This document shows, piece by piece, positions 1-10,312 of a stretch of 64,000 bases of DNA (position 1 is its first letter; every line of letters starts with the position of its first letter). This stretch comes from Angiostrongylus vasorum (lineage: Eukaryota; Nematoda; Chromadorea; Rhabditida; Metastrongylidae), in contig JADANN010000426.1 of assembly GCA_018806985.1 (NCBI GenBank), positions 1 through 64,000 of the forward strand. The letters run 5' to 3'. The notes under the pieces are model-generated. The model was not told the DNA's origin, did not search any database, and saw nothing but the letters and a program-made list of their open reading frames with translations. The position numbers and the translations under genes are program-made.

Positions 1-345
1 AATCACAATGTTTAATTTTTCTACTTACTGCCTACTACAAATTTCACGGCAGGATCATCATTTGAAATCAACCACAGCGATGCTGAGATCTTCGCAAAAA
101 CTTGGACCACGAGCCATGTGGGCTCCCCAAATCAATCGCGCTGATGGATGATTGCTGATGGTACTGGTAGGTAGAACACAAGCTGAGAGAAGCAAAGGCC
201 TCGGTGGCGCAGTGTGTAATGCGTGAGCCTCCGAAAACGGAAATCGTGGTTCGATTAGGTCTAGGGTCCAAGTTTTGCGAGTATCTGTTGTTGTAATCCA
301 CCCTGTCGTTAAAAAATTAAAGTAGGCAGAAATTAAAAATTTAAC
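1..345 (+). mobile_element. TIR element with internal tRNA-like promoter (family M)
   Basis: The two ends are inverted copies of each other over about 100 bp: the left end carries TTACTGCCTAC and CGCAAAA-CTTGGACC, and the right end carries the same motifs inverted. Between them is a tRNA-like segment with an A box (TGGCGCAGTG, near 211) and a B box (GGTTCGATTAG, near 248), spaced as in a pol III promoter. This combines a MITE-like frame with a SINE-like core. No coding capacity. The same family recurs at least ten times in the window. Confidence 0.7.
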
Positions 346-658
346 ATTGTAAAAAATGAATTTTAAGATAAAAGGAATAGGATAAAAGATAAATCAAGAG
401 ATAAGGTTAGAATTATTTTACACAAAGCACTCATCTTTTGGAGGCAACAGAAGTGGAGACGGAGAAACTTGAACTTGTAGCAGAAGGCGTTTTTGGATGC
501 TGTGACAGCGATTTCTATGCCAGTGAATCTCATAGTCAACCCTGGCCGCCCAGCACGCAAAATCTTCTTTGGCTCCAATCACGAACTTCACTTGTGTACC
601 TGTCATTCTTCGTTTTTTTTTCATTTTTCTTTTCGGCGTTTCTTTCCTTCACGTCTTA

Positions 659-1435
659 ATGGATATCGGTGGATCAGAAACCATAGACAGCAGAACCGAG
701 AAGATAATTTTAGAACTCTTTGAGGTCATTTATTGAAAAGTAAAGCCAACTGAAACAATTAAGATATTCACCAGAAGCACCGCTGTGGCAGCAGAAATAG
801 GAAAGGTGTGTGATGGGTGGCCTTATTTTTTCTGTCCAAAATTTATTCAGAGAAGTATTGCTATGGTTTTCTCTTTGTGGAGGCTGAAAACAAAGATGTA
901 ACATTCCAAAAGTCCAAGAGCAGAAAAACCATTACGTCAGGAAGCACTTTCACATCTGGAAGAAGCACGCGGTAGGTGAAACGAATGGTTAAGTTGGTAC
1001 ATTAGGTCACACCTTATTTGCCACCGACGAATTATTCCTTTTCATTGAGCAAATGGATGCTCTTTAGCGATCTATCATTGCGGTGCCAAAAAAAAAAGCT
1101 GGAGCGAATACCGAGAGAGGAAGAAGAAAAGTGACACTTATAGGCTTAGACGTCATAAAAGGTATTAAACAAATAGCCGCTTCTTGATACTGTTTTATTC
1201 ATGCATTTCGTTTAACAGCAGGAACCAGAAAATGATGATGGCACTTTTGACGTTGGTGATGACGATGACAGTGGTGAAATTGTTGATGTTGATCCTGTAG
1301 AAGTCGAGTACACTGCGTCAAGATGTTATAAATACATATAAATACATATAAATGTTACCTGTTCAATGCCCAATGCTGCTCTATAAGCAGTTGGACCACG
1401 ACGCTGACTCTCAGATGACCGCAGCTGTACAATAG
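659..1435 (+). pseudogene. Gene A, copy 1: small multi-exon gene, disrupted
   Basis: Not recognised. The reading starts at an ATG at 659 (MDIGGSETIDS...) and runs to a donor near 811 (gtgtgtgatgg). The next exon (about 858-971) starts KYCYGFLFVEAE and ends at gtaggtg. An exon near 1,061-1,122 is lysine/arginine-rich. The last exon follows a good acceptor (cgtttaacag, near 1,219) and encodes a very acidic stretch (QEPENDDGTFDVGDDDDSGE). Copy 2 keeps TGG where copy 1 has an in-frame TGA (about 734), and copy 1 has a 64-bp insertion in the last exon that breaks the frame. One junction, between the second and third listed exons, does not keep phase, so the model is incomplete. I infer a decayed or misassembled copy. 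Confidence 0.4.
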
Positions 1436-1519
1436 GGTGGTCCGGCTGAAATACAGCTCAACAATATGTAAAAAAAAATAAATCCCACATCATGGTGAGG
1501 ATGGACCTTTAGTATTTTT

Positions 1520-1800
1520 CCAAATAAAACATTGCGATTTCCACTGCACCTTCAACTCAACTGAGTTCAATGGCGATTTGTGCTACTCTCCCTTCCGAGG
1601 GGTGATTACTGATAGCCCCGTTGTGATAAAAAAATTGGTCAAGAGCAAGAACAAAGGAAGGCCTCGATGGTGCATTGAGTAACATGTTAGCCACCGGGAA
1701 AGGTAATCGCGGGCTTCGAAGCTAATCAAGGAGGTGGGGTGTTCCAAGTTTTGCTCAAATCTCAACGTCGTTGTCGTTACATTATTGCCGGATGTTTTAT
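1520..1800 (+). mobile_element. Family M TIR/SINE element, diverged
   Basis: Shares the family M body (GAGTTCAATGGCGATTTG, then the GGCCTCGATGGTGCATTGAG A-box region near 1,658 and a GGCTTCGAAGC B-box-like region near 1,712), followed by the family's CAAGTTTTGCTCAAATCTC stretch. It is more diverged than the copy at 1-345. Non-coding. Its duplicate is at 32,925-33,215. Confidence 0.6.
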
Positions 1801-2851
1801 GACAAGTAACAAAACCAAATTTGGGCTTGCTTTAATAAAAAGGGTCGGTAATGTAGGACGATGAATACGTCTTTGCTGCAAACCTCGACGACAATGTAAG
1901 GACATGTTGTCAAGCAAGAACATCACCTATTGGAGGACTTTCGCGGTATATTTCGGTTGTGAGATCGGAAAATTTGCAAGCGTCTAGCAAAAAATCTAAA
2001 CTTATCGCATTTTCAACCATATACAGTGATATCAATGAAAAACCAAGGGACAGATAGGATAGTATGAGTTGATTTCAATGTGTTTGTGTTGCGACTCCCC
2101 ATCTTATCATACAAATCTTTTGTTAGATTCTCTTAGTAGGTCGATAGTTTGTGCTACACAGATGTGTTAAGCGTCATCCGCAAAAAGCTGCTGCGCACTC
2201 CTAATATCATACGAAAAAATTTCTGGAGAGTTCAGTCGTCAGCCAAACAGACCATTGCTAACGTTGAAAGTACTAAGATATTCTGACACATGCAGATCCG
2301 CAGTTATTCACCATTGTGCTTCCACAAATGTACCTTTAAAACCCTTCATAGACTAAGATACAAGTGGAAATTGAAATATACGGAAATTCAACGACGCATT
2401 GAACATATTTTGTACTAAAAGCTGATAGCGCTTTTGAGCAGTGGAAGAGACTTTCTTTGCCATGCAATAGTTCGATATGTTCCAAATATGGAAAGATAGA
2501 AACGACATAAAAGATTTGTAGGACATGAATATCATAGAAATAAGCGAAAATGAATGGAAATAAAGCGTTTATGTAAGAAAAAAAGACGAAAAAGACTGGA
2601 TAGCCAACTTTGGAGGCACAATGAAGAGTTTTCCTTGAGCTAAATGCACACCATGGTATACCAAAAATAGGATTAGTCACGTGCCCCACCACACAAATTT
2701 TGCCGTCGCCGCGAATGGGGAACAGTACTGTTGGCATTAGTCCTCGTACTGTATCAAAGTGCGATTTCTATCTCACTGGTCTCAGACATTTTCAACCAAT
2801 TCCCAAAAGATGAAATGGCATTAGTTGCACATCAAAGTAGTGAATGCATAC
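1801..2851. other. Unassigned stretch, copy 1
   Basis: No recognised gene. A minus-strand reading frame of 133 codons (2,737 to 2,336) starts MPTVLFPIRGDGK. Its first 40 or so codons look protein-like and are kept in copy 2, but no phase-consistent junction to gene B was found. The rest (Phe/Tyr/Ile-rich) is probably non-coding. It may hold 3' exons of gene B. Confidence 0.4.
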
Positions 2852-4973
2852 CAAATGATTTTCTTCGTCGGTAGTGTACACACCAGCTTCATCCATAGGC
2901 TCGTCTTCTGAGTCAGTTTCATCATCCTAACGTATAACACAGCGATTATTAAAATTAAATATTGCTGTCAAGCATTTCAAAATCACCACATCAGGCATAG
3001 GAACTGGAACCATATTAATTCCAAGAGAATGAATGGCAGTCGCAACCAGCGAAAACAAAGCGATTTCTTAGTACAAGAGAGAACAAAACTGTTGTTTGAG
3101 CAGCTTTGGGTTTCAAAACTTTCCCATAACATAAAAATAAGATCGTTTGAAGATAAACCTTACGTTGGAATAGTCCCAGCTTCTTGGCGGGACGTTGGCC
3201 GCAAAGTTATTTCGCATAAGTAGTGTATCATGCCAAGATTCGGTAGTTCCGGCCAATGTAGAACTAACAACTTTCAGTCTGCAAACATTCTCCGGCGTAG
3301 AAAGCTCCTTCTCTACATTGGCCATTACATGCTTTTCACTGAATGCAACATTAATCTAATTAGTGCTCTATGTTGATCAACTAAATGGATTTTAAGAAAC
3401 TATAAAACAAGTTTGTTAGGTCGTAAAAAAAAGATGTGTTAAATCAAACATAAGTTTTGACAGAAAGGACTACATGAATTGACTTCAACTCATTCGGCCG
3501 TATTCGGACATTAGGGAAAAGCTATCGGCGAACAACATGGGCCATCCAAATATCCAAATAAGTTTACACCCTTAGGGTGGTAAAATAAAGTCTCTTCTAT
3601 ATGCTCGTCATATTTCGAGCTCCTTAACCTTTTTAATTAAAGGTGAATACACGGCAGTGAACGAAAACTAGATGTCATGGCATAAATCTTAGTTCAATTA
3701 TTTCACATAGAATTACGTTTTAGTTAACTCTGCCACCTCAGGAACAGCTGCAGTGAGGTACAAGGAAATTCCTTTAATTTATTATCTTTGCTCGAGTTAT
3801 ATGATGACTAACAAGACCATGAGTGATGGCAAGTGATTTCCCATTCTATGTAATCTATGACGGTTCCACTATCTGGTTTCGTTTCCTAAAATGGGACAGA
3901 CCAATAAAGTTCCGAAGAAAGCAAAATCTGACGAAAGGTTAGATAGTGTATAGCAACAGCTCTATAACTCCATAACAACCTCGTACAAGCGTATCAACGA
4001 CCATTAACTTGTTGATGTCTGACGCAAGTTGAAAGTCGGTTCTATGAATGAAAAACTGACGGAAGCACTGATTTCGCACTCCGAAAAGGGCATACCGTGC
4101 TATAGCGGCTTGAGCTCCACGACAAAGTTCTCCATGCAGAGGTTTCAAAATATCAGGAAGTACTGGTCGTAATTTCCCCGTTTCTTCATCCACTTCAACT
4201 ATGTCAGCGAACATTGGAAGCCGAAAGAGGCGTTTCTGAAAACCATTTATTAAACCAGAGAAAAAACTTTGGCAGTAACATCAAATAGACAACGAAATTG
4301 TGTTGATGCATCGTTGAAAGTAGCAATGAAAGCATTTAAGGATAGAAGAAAGATTATCGCAGCTTGCTTGGAAACAGTGGGAATTTGATTAAATCCACAA
4401 CGTTGAGACACTAATGAACAGTTGTTTGAAAGACGTACCGGATTCTTGACAATCCTTTTCTGCCTTGACCGCTCTCCCCAAGGTGACCAACAACCCGATG
4501 GTTTTGAAATTTAAGGAACTATCCGAAACTTCTCTGAAACCAATTATCGCAAATCATCCAATGAAAACTAGAACGTAAATAGGGGATATTATTTATTTTA
4601 TTCAAATGTCGGAACCGTTCTCCGTGATTTACAACCATGTCGTGGGTGGAGAGTACATGGGCCCTGAACTGCAATGTAAGCTAGGTGTTCGTTAATCAGA
4701 AGAACCACTAATTGTGAAGACTATCACGTTGTTTTATTAAGAAGCTTCGCCAGGATTAAAACAGTGGCAAGACTCACGACCATCCTGACAACAACTGCCA
4801 ACAGCTGAAAAAATGTGACAACCAGCGAAAGCAGTATCTTGAAGAAAATGATGAATAACTAACAACTAGATAGCTCAGTAGAAAGTAATCAAGGATTTGA
4901 ACGATTTGTTTCAAACAATCACTCACGTATAAACAACCTTCAAACACTATTGTGAATATGTGTGTATTAATAT

Positions 4974-5011
<38 letters not shown>

Positions 5012-5280
5012 GTAGGGGCACATGTGGCGCAGTGGTCGGAGGCGCCTTGCAACACACACGTGATATCGAACCCTGTGCTCACAGCTCACCAAGCCTCCCA
5101 TCCCTCCGCAGTCAGCGAATTGGTAACCGGACTGGTCTGGGAGGGTAGCAGCAGGTAGCAACACTGGTACGATACATCGGCCACCGCGAGTCATTGTAAA
5201 GGCCAGATATGCATTCACTCACCTCCAAACGATGCTTAATGGCGCATCCCTCAAGGATTGACCAAAGCGATAGCTTTATC

Positions 5281-5333
<53 letters not shown>

Positions 5334-5962
5334 ACATATGTCAATCCATCCCTGCACTATACGTCATTTACGATGCATGCTTGGCAGGAATCTTAAATTG
5401 TAGGCATCGAAGACAATGCGTAGTTCCTTTCGACTACTCTCTTTGGTGAAGGAGTACATTCTGCGACTTTGCTTTCCAAAGACGCTGTATACAGCTTCGA
5501 CAGAGAGAGGCTATTTTCACATATCATGGCATGCACAAAAACTGTTTGGGACGAGTGCTGGTCACTAAACAACAAGGAAGGGCAACATTAGGCAAACAAA
5601 GTAGGACAGATACTGTTATTGACGCTTTCACTGTTACAAGTTCTGATACCAGTTTAAACAGACTATCTGTGAAACGATAATATAAACATAAACGTCTCCC
5701 ATTTTGCCTGATTCTACTGCAGACCTGCATGGTAGGCTTTTTGCACTACATCGGTTGCGATCATTTGATACGGTCTTGAATTCATCAACCCAACGTTTGC
5801 ATTTCTTTCTTCTTTTTGGCCAATAGGCCTGTGTATTAGAGCGTCGGTAATTGGAAGTGACAACACCACCGATTTACATCTGATTCAAATAGCCATGGAT
5901 TTTAAACTTATCCATTCATTTTCTACACATTCTCACGGGTTCCCAGCGCGTCCACCACTCAT
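2852..5962 (-). CDS. Gene B, copy 1: multi-exon gene, unknown function
   Basis: Not recognised; the hydrophobic helical text suggests a HEAT-like repeat protein (inference). Exons on the minus strand: 5,937-5,962 (ATG, MSGGRAGN), 5,725-5,828, a microexon ending at 5,650, 5,372-5,564, 4,927-4,946 (20 nt), 4,778-4,804 (27 nt, LLAVVVRMV), 4,616-4,668, 4,439-4,533, 4,280-4,366, 3,980-4,235 (KRLFRLPMFADIVEV), 3,164-3,338 (ELSTPENVCRL) and 2,852-2,926 (acidic, DDETDSEDEPMDE). Most junctions keep phase and have good donors (gtgagt, gtaagg, gtacgt) and acceptors (attttttcag). Copy 1 breaks: one extra A in exon 4,439-4,533, one missing A near 3,335, and an out-of-frame exon 5,372-5,564. It keeps frame in exon 5,725-5,828, where copy 2 does not. 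The 3' end is uncertain. A SINE lies in the intron between 5,372 and 4,946. Confidence 0.5.
3339..3979. other. Long intron of gene B, copy 1
   Basis: Between the 3,980-4,235 exon and the 3,164-3,338 exon of the minus-strand gene B model. AT-rich, with no convincing exon or repeat seen. The same holds at about 34,753-35,391 in copy 2. Confidence 0.5.
4970..5012. repeat. (TA)n microsatellite
   Basis: About 40 bp of alternating TA with one interruption (aaat). It abuts the head of the SINE at 5,015. Copy 2 equivalent: 36,380-36,422. Confidence 0.95.
5015..5283 (+). mobile_element. tRNA-derived SINE (family A), intronic
   Basis: The head carries a near-perfect pol III A box (TGGCGCAGTGG, 5,024-5,034) and a B-box-like ATATCGAACCC about 40 nt later. 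The body is shared with five other loci (GTCATTGTAAAGGCCAGATATG, CACCTCCAAACGATG). It ends in TTTATC followed by a TA tract. It sits inside an intron of gene B, antisense to the gene, between two (TA)n tracts. Confidence 0.85.
5285..5329. repeat. (TA)n microsatellite
   Basis: About 45 bp of pure TA directly after the SINE body; probably the SINE tail or the other half of a TA-rich target. Copy 2 equivalent: 36,694-36,735, interrupted by TACATA. Confidence 0.95.
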
Positions 5963-6439
5963 GTCGAAAAGACCAGGTTGAATAAGGAACAATGTATGTC
6001 GACCTACTTAAGACCGCATGTATTTCAATTGCAGTCTATACAAAAACAAACACTTCATAGACAATGGAGGACAATGGAACATCACCCACATCAACATCAA
6101 CACCAACAGTGTAGCGCAACTATGACTACTCACGGTATGGAATGGTTATTCATAATCGATGAACAACAAAATAGGAACACAGGAATTTTATTCCGATGGA
6201 TGTTTTAGAATGTTTCCTTCCATTCATTGAGATAGCTAGCTATCTCAGACTCTAGATCTGCTTTGAAGCGTACTGAACAGATCAACACCAAATGCATTTA
6301 ATGTAGGAAACATTCCTGCCTAGATCATTACAACAATGGAAACCAAATGTCGAACTTGCAAAAATTCGGAGTGTAATAATCTTGAAATGTATGTAGGAAT
6401 TGCAATAAGAAAAGATGACTTCTCCATCAGGCCTTTAAC
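5963..6439. other. Presumed 5' flank of gene B, copy 1
   Basis: No gene recognised. A plus-strand 76-codon frame (5,978-6,208) is His/Gln-rich through a CATCAACATCAACACCAACA simple repeat and is kept in copy 2, but nothing else supports coding. It contains a perfect 20-bp palindrome at 6,228-6,247. Confidence 0.4.
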
Positions 6440-7030
6440 ATCCCCATGTGACGATGCTCTCTAAATAGTGCTATTTACAGCTGCATAGCAGTAGATAATC
6501 AAGTCGCACGATTGGAAAGAGAAGGGTATGCACATTAATGGCATTAATGGATAATTCCTATCAAGTCTTCGTCTGAACACTTCGCGACTTTCTCGAAATT
6601 GCAAGTGAAGAAGGGATGACACTCAGTAGAACGAATGAAGTGGGAAGAAAGAGTTGACCGTGCATAAATCGAAAGAAAACTCAGTTCACGAAAAAAGCAC
6701 GGTGCGTTGGTAAACAAGTATGGTCAGCTCTATGACGAGAATTATCACCTCGCACATATTCCTGGGATGTTTTGTGAACATGGAGAAAATTAAACGGAAC
6801 AAAGAGAACAGTACGGGCCGCATCAGGGCCTTTCGAAGAGCAACGAAAGCACCCGAAACTCCGTAGTCGCGTGTCCCCCCAGCGCTCCGTTATGCAGCAT
6901 AAACGTGGGCTGATACTTCAACCATGGCAAGAGTGTTCTCTGCGCCACTCACGGAGAACTTAAACAGTGCCTTCCGAAATTTAGCTGGCCGTCCTAATAC
7001 CCAGCTGGGATGCAAAGTACGGATCTTCCA
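6440..7030 (+). pseudogene. RTE-like reverse transcriptase relic (second RTE family), copy 1
   Basis: Scattered stretches match the C-terminal half of an endonuclease/RT of a nematode RTE-type non-LTR element: the region before the catalytic palm, NRKKTQF-like text near 6,665-6,690, then the conserved 'TSVLPAL..AAxTW' and 'RCLLKF' regions in degraded form near 6,890-6,990. Many stops and frameshifts. The same family is better preserved at 51,600-52,850. Duplicate at 37,835-38,425. Confidence 0.55.
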
Positions 7031-7249
7031 TATCAATCCTGTGTTAAAGTTCGAACAGAGTACACTTCGATGGGAAACAAAGACGTCCCAGTTATTAGAC
7101 TGTTCAGAAACAAATGAGCGTTTCAAAATATTTATTGTTCTAATTTAGAGAACTGATTTTAATGGTCTTTTTAACCATGTCTTCATGTCTCATCAGAAGT
7201 TAAATTTGTTTTACGGATTTCGAGCTTTGCAATTTTAGACGTCAAAGAC

Positions 7250-8250
7250 GAACTTTCGTCAAATTTTCTTTTGTGAGTTAAAACTCGGTCGCGGAGGTTT
7301 GGGGTGAAGGTAGTGTTGGTGAATTAACAGTGAGAACATGGTTCCGGAAATTCCGATCTGGTGATTTTCGCCTCGAAGGTACGGAAGGCCGCGGAAGTCC
7401 CAATGAACTTGACGACGACGAATTGAAGGCACTACTGGAATCAGACACGCGAACAACTGTTCGAGAGCTTGCACAAAACCTTGGTGTAAGTGCAAAAACA
7501 ATTCCACCCACTTGGTGGCATAGGAAAGACAAAAAACTCGACAAATGGGTACCGCACGAATTGAACAACAATCAAAAAAATCGCCGTTATGAAGTGTCAT
7601 CTGTTTCTATTCTGCGCAACAAAGACGACTAATCTCTTGATCGAATTGTGACGTGCGACGTGAAGTGGATTCTGTACGACAACCGGCAGCGTTCAGCTCA
7701 ATGGTTGGATTTCGATCAGGCTCCATAGCACTTTCCAAAGCTGAAATTGCACCAAATAGGTGGGACAATTTGGTGTCCTGTAGCCAAGCTAATTCCTCAG
7801 CTTTTTGAAACCTGAGAAGACGATTACGGCAAACAGATTAATGCAGACAAATCGACGAAGTGTACCGTAATCTCCTACAGCAACGACCGGCATTAGTCAA
7901 CAAAAATAGGCCCAATTCTTCTAAACGACAACGCCCGGCCTTACGTTGTGGAACCAGCGCTGCAGAAGTTGAACGAGTGGGGGTACGAAACTTTGTCTCA
8001 ACCGCCGTATTCATCAGACCTCTCGCCTACCGACTATCAATTCTTCAAGCACGTGGACAAGATCCCGCTCGAGAAATGCTTTATCAACAACGATGACTCA
8101 AGAAATGCCTTCGACGAATTCATCGTTTTCTAGAAAACAAAAATTTTATGGGAATCAAATAAATAAACTTGATTTTTGCTGGCAAAAACGTGTAGGTTAC
8201 AGGGGGTTTTTTATCAATAAAGTTTTGTTTTAAGCAAATTATGACGTTTT
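7250..8250 (+). pseudogene. Mariner transposase relic (Hsmar1/bandit type), copy 1
   Basis: The translation follows a mariner transposase: an N-terminal HTH region (VRTWFRKFRSGDF, ELAQNLGVSAK), then the linker KKLDKWVPHELN, then the DD34D catalytic core. All three catalytic Asp positions are still visible: TCDVKWILYD (near 7,650), LLNDNARP (near 7,922) and YSSDLSPTDYQFF (near 8,015). It is dead: at least four in-frame stops, frameshifts, and a missing N-terminal segment. The normal length is about 345 residues. Terminal inverted repeats were not identified. Closest in type to Hsmar1 and to the hookworm element bandit (family knowledge). Confidence 0.85.
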
Positions 8251-9109
8251 AAATTATGTGGTTAAAAACGCCTATTTATTTCTGAACAACCTAATATCCA
8301 ACAAGAACGACATAGAAGATATCGTCGAGAACAACTTTGGAGATGACTCCACGAAGAATCGCGCCCTCCCGGAAGACCGCCTACTCAACAGATTAACGTG
8401 TTTGTAACCCACGTCAGCCACCTTTACTACCACATGGAAAAGACTTCTGGGTAGCGAAGTGTGTGCAGTGAAATTCACAATATTCGAAGTGCACCTCCAC
8501 CATCGACAGCGATTACAGGGAAAAAAACGAACGAAGGATGTAGAAGGGTCGCACTAGTCGTAAGGCGAGCCATCAAAGAATTCCAGTAAGTAGTTTGTGT
8601 GCTCAAGAAAACGCAAAAAAGGTTCCTACCTCAAAATCTCATCCAGTAAAGCGAAATCTATATATCCTTCACCGCTAATTTGTTCAGACGAGCACATCAT
8701 TGCAGATAAAAGGTGGGCACGGATTTCTTCCTAAAACTGTTTTTCCAATGAGCAATTTTCGAGAAATTTGGTTGGTACTGAAAAATCAGCAGTATACAAA
8801 ACAGTAGTGTAACAGGTATTAGTTCTATGAATAGCCATGAATCTCAAGCTACTTTTTATAGGGAACTTGTACAGACGTAGTTACAGTGTCGCACGTGGTC
8901 GTTGGTTCGATCTAGTACCAAAGGCTAACCAACGCATCTCATCATTCCGAATTCAGGAGACCATTACCAGTACCAAACTTGCTTGCGACAGTTAAAACAT
9001 AGTTTAGCAATCAGATAGACCGTCGGATATAGCTTCGTAAACTAAATACGCGGTTTTACGGTTACGGTGAATAGCTATTGGTTCCTTGATAGGCAGACTT
9101 ATTAAAACA
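8251..9109. other. Unassigned stretch, copy 1
   Basis: Contains a plus-strand frame (about 8,270-8,408) with NNFGDDSTKNRALPEDRLLN, which looks protein-like but ends in a stop. Otherwise no recognisable gene or repeat. Kept in copy 2 at 39,650-40,505. Confidence 0.35.
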
Positions 9110-9560
9110 CTATCCATTTGGAGTAGCTAATATTTCAGCCGTTTTGACTTCTTCAGAATATTGAAAGGTCAAAGTGATACGTAACCTAGTCACCAAACCC
9201 TTTCATAACCGAGGCAGAAAAAACGCAACGCGAATTTCATGCCGTAGCAGCGTGAACCTGCGGAGTAACCGAAAGAAATTTGGATTGGTGTTCCAGAGTT
9301 GATTACCTAAACTTAGGATGTGTTACGGAGAAGTTTAAGTCATAAAGTTACGGCAAAGTAGGACCGTCCCTCTTTCACTTCAACTGGTTTACCTATTTAA
9401 TCGATCTGTAGTCATATAATAATCGTTGCATAGAATTCTTAGTCAAACTCTTGTATTAAATAAAATCAAACTAGGGAACATTGAGTACCACGTCGCCAAA
9501 ATTGAAGAGATAACTTTCGAATCGCTCCATCAGAAGCGTCGAACCAGGACTCTTTTAACA
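9110..9560 (-). mobile_element. Penelope-like terminal repeat (pLTR) with hammerhead-like motif, copy 1
   Basis: Read on the minus strand, it resembles the terminal repeat after the Penelope-like element at 58 kb (shared AACCCTTTCATAACC-type and GAAAGGTCAA stretches). It ends in a degraded hammerhead-like core near 9,125-9,156 (CTGAAGA ... GAAAT ATTAGC). Non-coding; decayed. Duplicate at 40,505-40,955. Confidence 0.55.
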
Positions 9561-9639
9561 CACAACGCCAGAGATTCATTGCATAGTCCGCGCACATGAA
9601 ATTGGACTCGAAATGGACGAAGTGCATTTCTTCCCCATG

Positions 9640-9960
9640 CATTTGTTTTCTAATGCATGATTGTCCGTTGAGAAATAAGCTATTATCAAAGGACTGTCAT
9701 ATAAACAGCAACAGCCCTGTATAAAGAGCACTGCCGGGTTAGTATAGTTCATTCGTGCGGTGCTCACTGAAGAAGATCCTATCTCGACACGACAATGAAG
9801 ACGCCACATCGACATCACGAACAGCAGTAGACCATCGACACGGATCATCTGCTCTGATGAAGACGAAGAAAGCGAAACGTTAGCCGAAATAAATCGATTT
9901 GTCAATCTCGTGTAAGCTCAACAACTTAAATACACGTTGATTATTTTGCTACTGAGGTTA
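9640..9960 (+). mobile_element. Penelope-like terminal repeat with hammerhead-like motif, copy 1
   Basis: Plus-strand repeat with CCTGTATAAAGAGCACTGC (near 9,717), a candidate TATA/start region shared with 26,575 and, inverted, with 50,450. It is followed by the hammerhead-like core at 9,854-9,885 (CTGATGA ... GAAAC GTTAGCC) and the family's CTCGTGTAAGCTCAAC downstream sequence. Lies back-to-back with the minus-strand repeat at 9,110-9,560. Duplicate at 41,035-41,355. Confidence 0.6.
9854..9885 (+). ncRNA. Hammerhead-ribozyme-like motif, copy 1
   Basis: Core CTGATGA, then a weak stem II, then GAAAC and GTTAGC. The invariant CUGANGA and GAAA boxes are present in order. Stem II pairing is poor here, so this member may be inactive. 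Duplicate at 41,251-41,282. Confidence 0.5.
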
Positions 9961-10081
9961 AATTACGGTCGGTTTGAAAACTTCTTTCCTGATGGTTTAT
10001 TTCGTGATTAGGAGGTCGCCTCTTTCTTTTACTAGACAGACAAACCACAACTATTTCATTTTCTAAAGCCTATGATGAACT

Positions 10082-10312
10082 GCGCGTGTAGCGCAGCGGT
10101 CGAAGGCGCCATTGCGATACACACGTGAAATCGATGGGATTGGCAAATTGGTACCAGACCTGTCTGGGAGGGTAGCAGCACTGGCGCGACACATCGGTAG
10201 GCCACCGCGAGTCATTGTAAAGGTCAGATATGTACTCAAACACCTCCAAACGATGCCTAGTGAAGTCGAACACCAAGGCGCATCCCTCAGGGATTGATCA
10301 ATACCGAGAACT
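10082..10312 (+). mobile_element. tRNA-derived SINE (family A), copy 1
   Basis: Head GCGCGTGTAGCGCAGCGGT (A box), body shared with 5,015 (GTCATTGTAAAGGTCAGATATG, CACCTCCAAACGATG), end GAACTTTATC. The region just after the head is shortened by about 40 bp relative to the 5,015 copy. Duplicate at 41,477-41,708. Confidence 0.85.

Noticed and set aside
5015..5090. Possible tRNA gene
   Set aside because: A and B boxes are present, but no cloverleaf (acceptor stem, anticodon arm) can be drawn, and the same head starts a repeated 270-bp SINE at several loci.
4960..5403. Frames rich in Ile-Tyr repeats on both strands
   Set aside because: Translations of the (TA)n tracts around the SINE; the same applies at 36,363-36,700.
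7259..7600. Minus-strand frames of 97-113 codons over the mariner
   Set aside because: Antisense shadows of the transposase relic; the plus strand carries the recognisable domain.
9576..9905. 109-codon minus-strand open frame (and its duplicate at 40,973-41,302)
   Set aside because: It lies antisense over the Penelope terminal repeat with the hammerhead-like motif. Ser-rich text comes from that repeat, and there are no splice signals.
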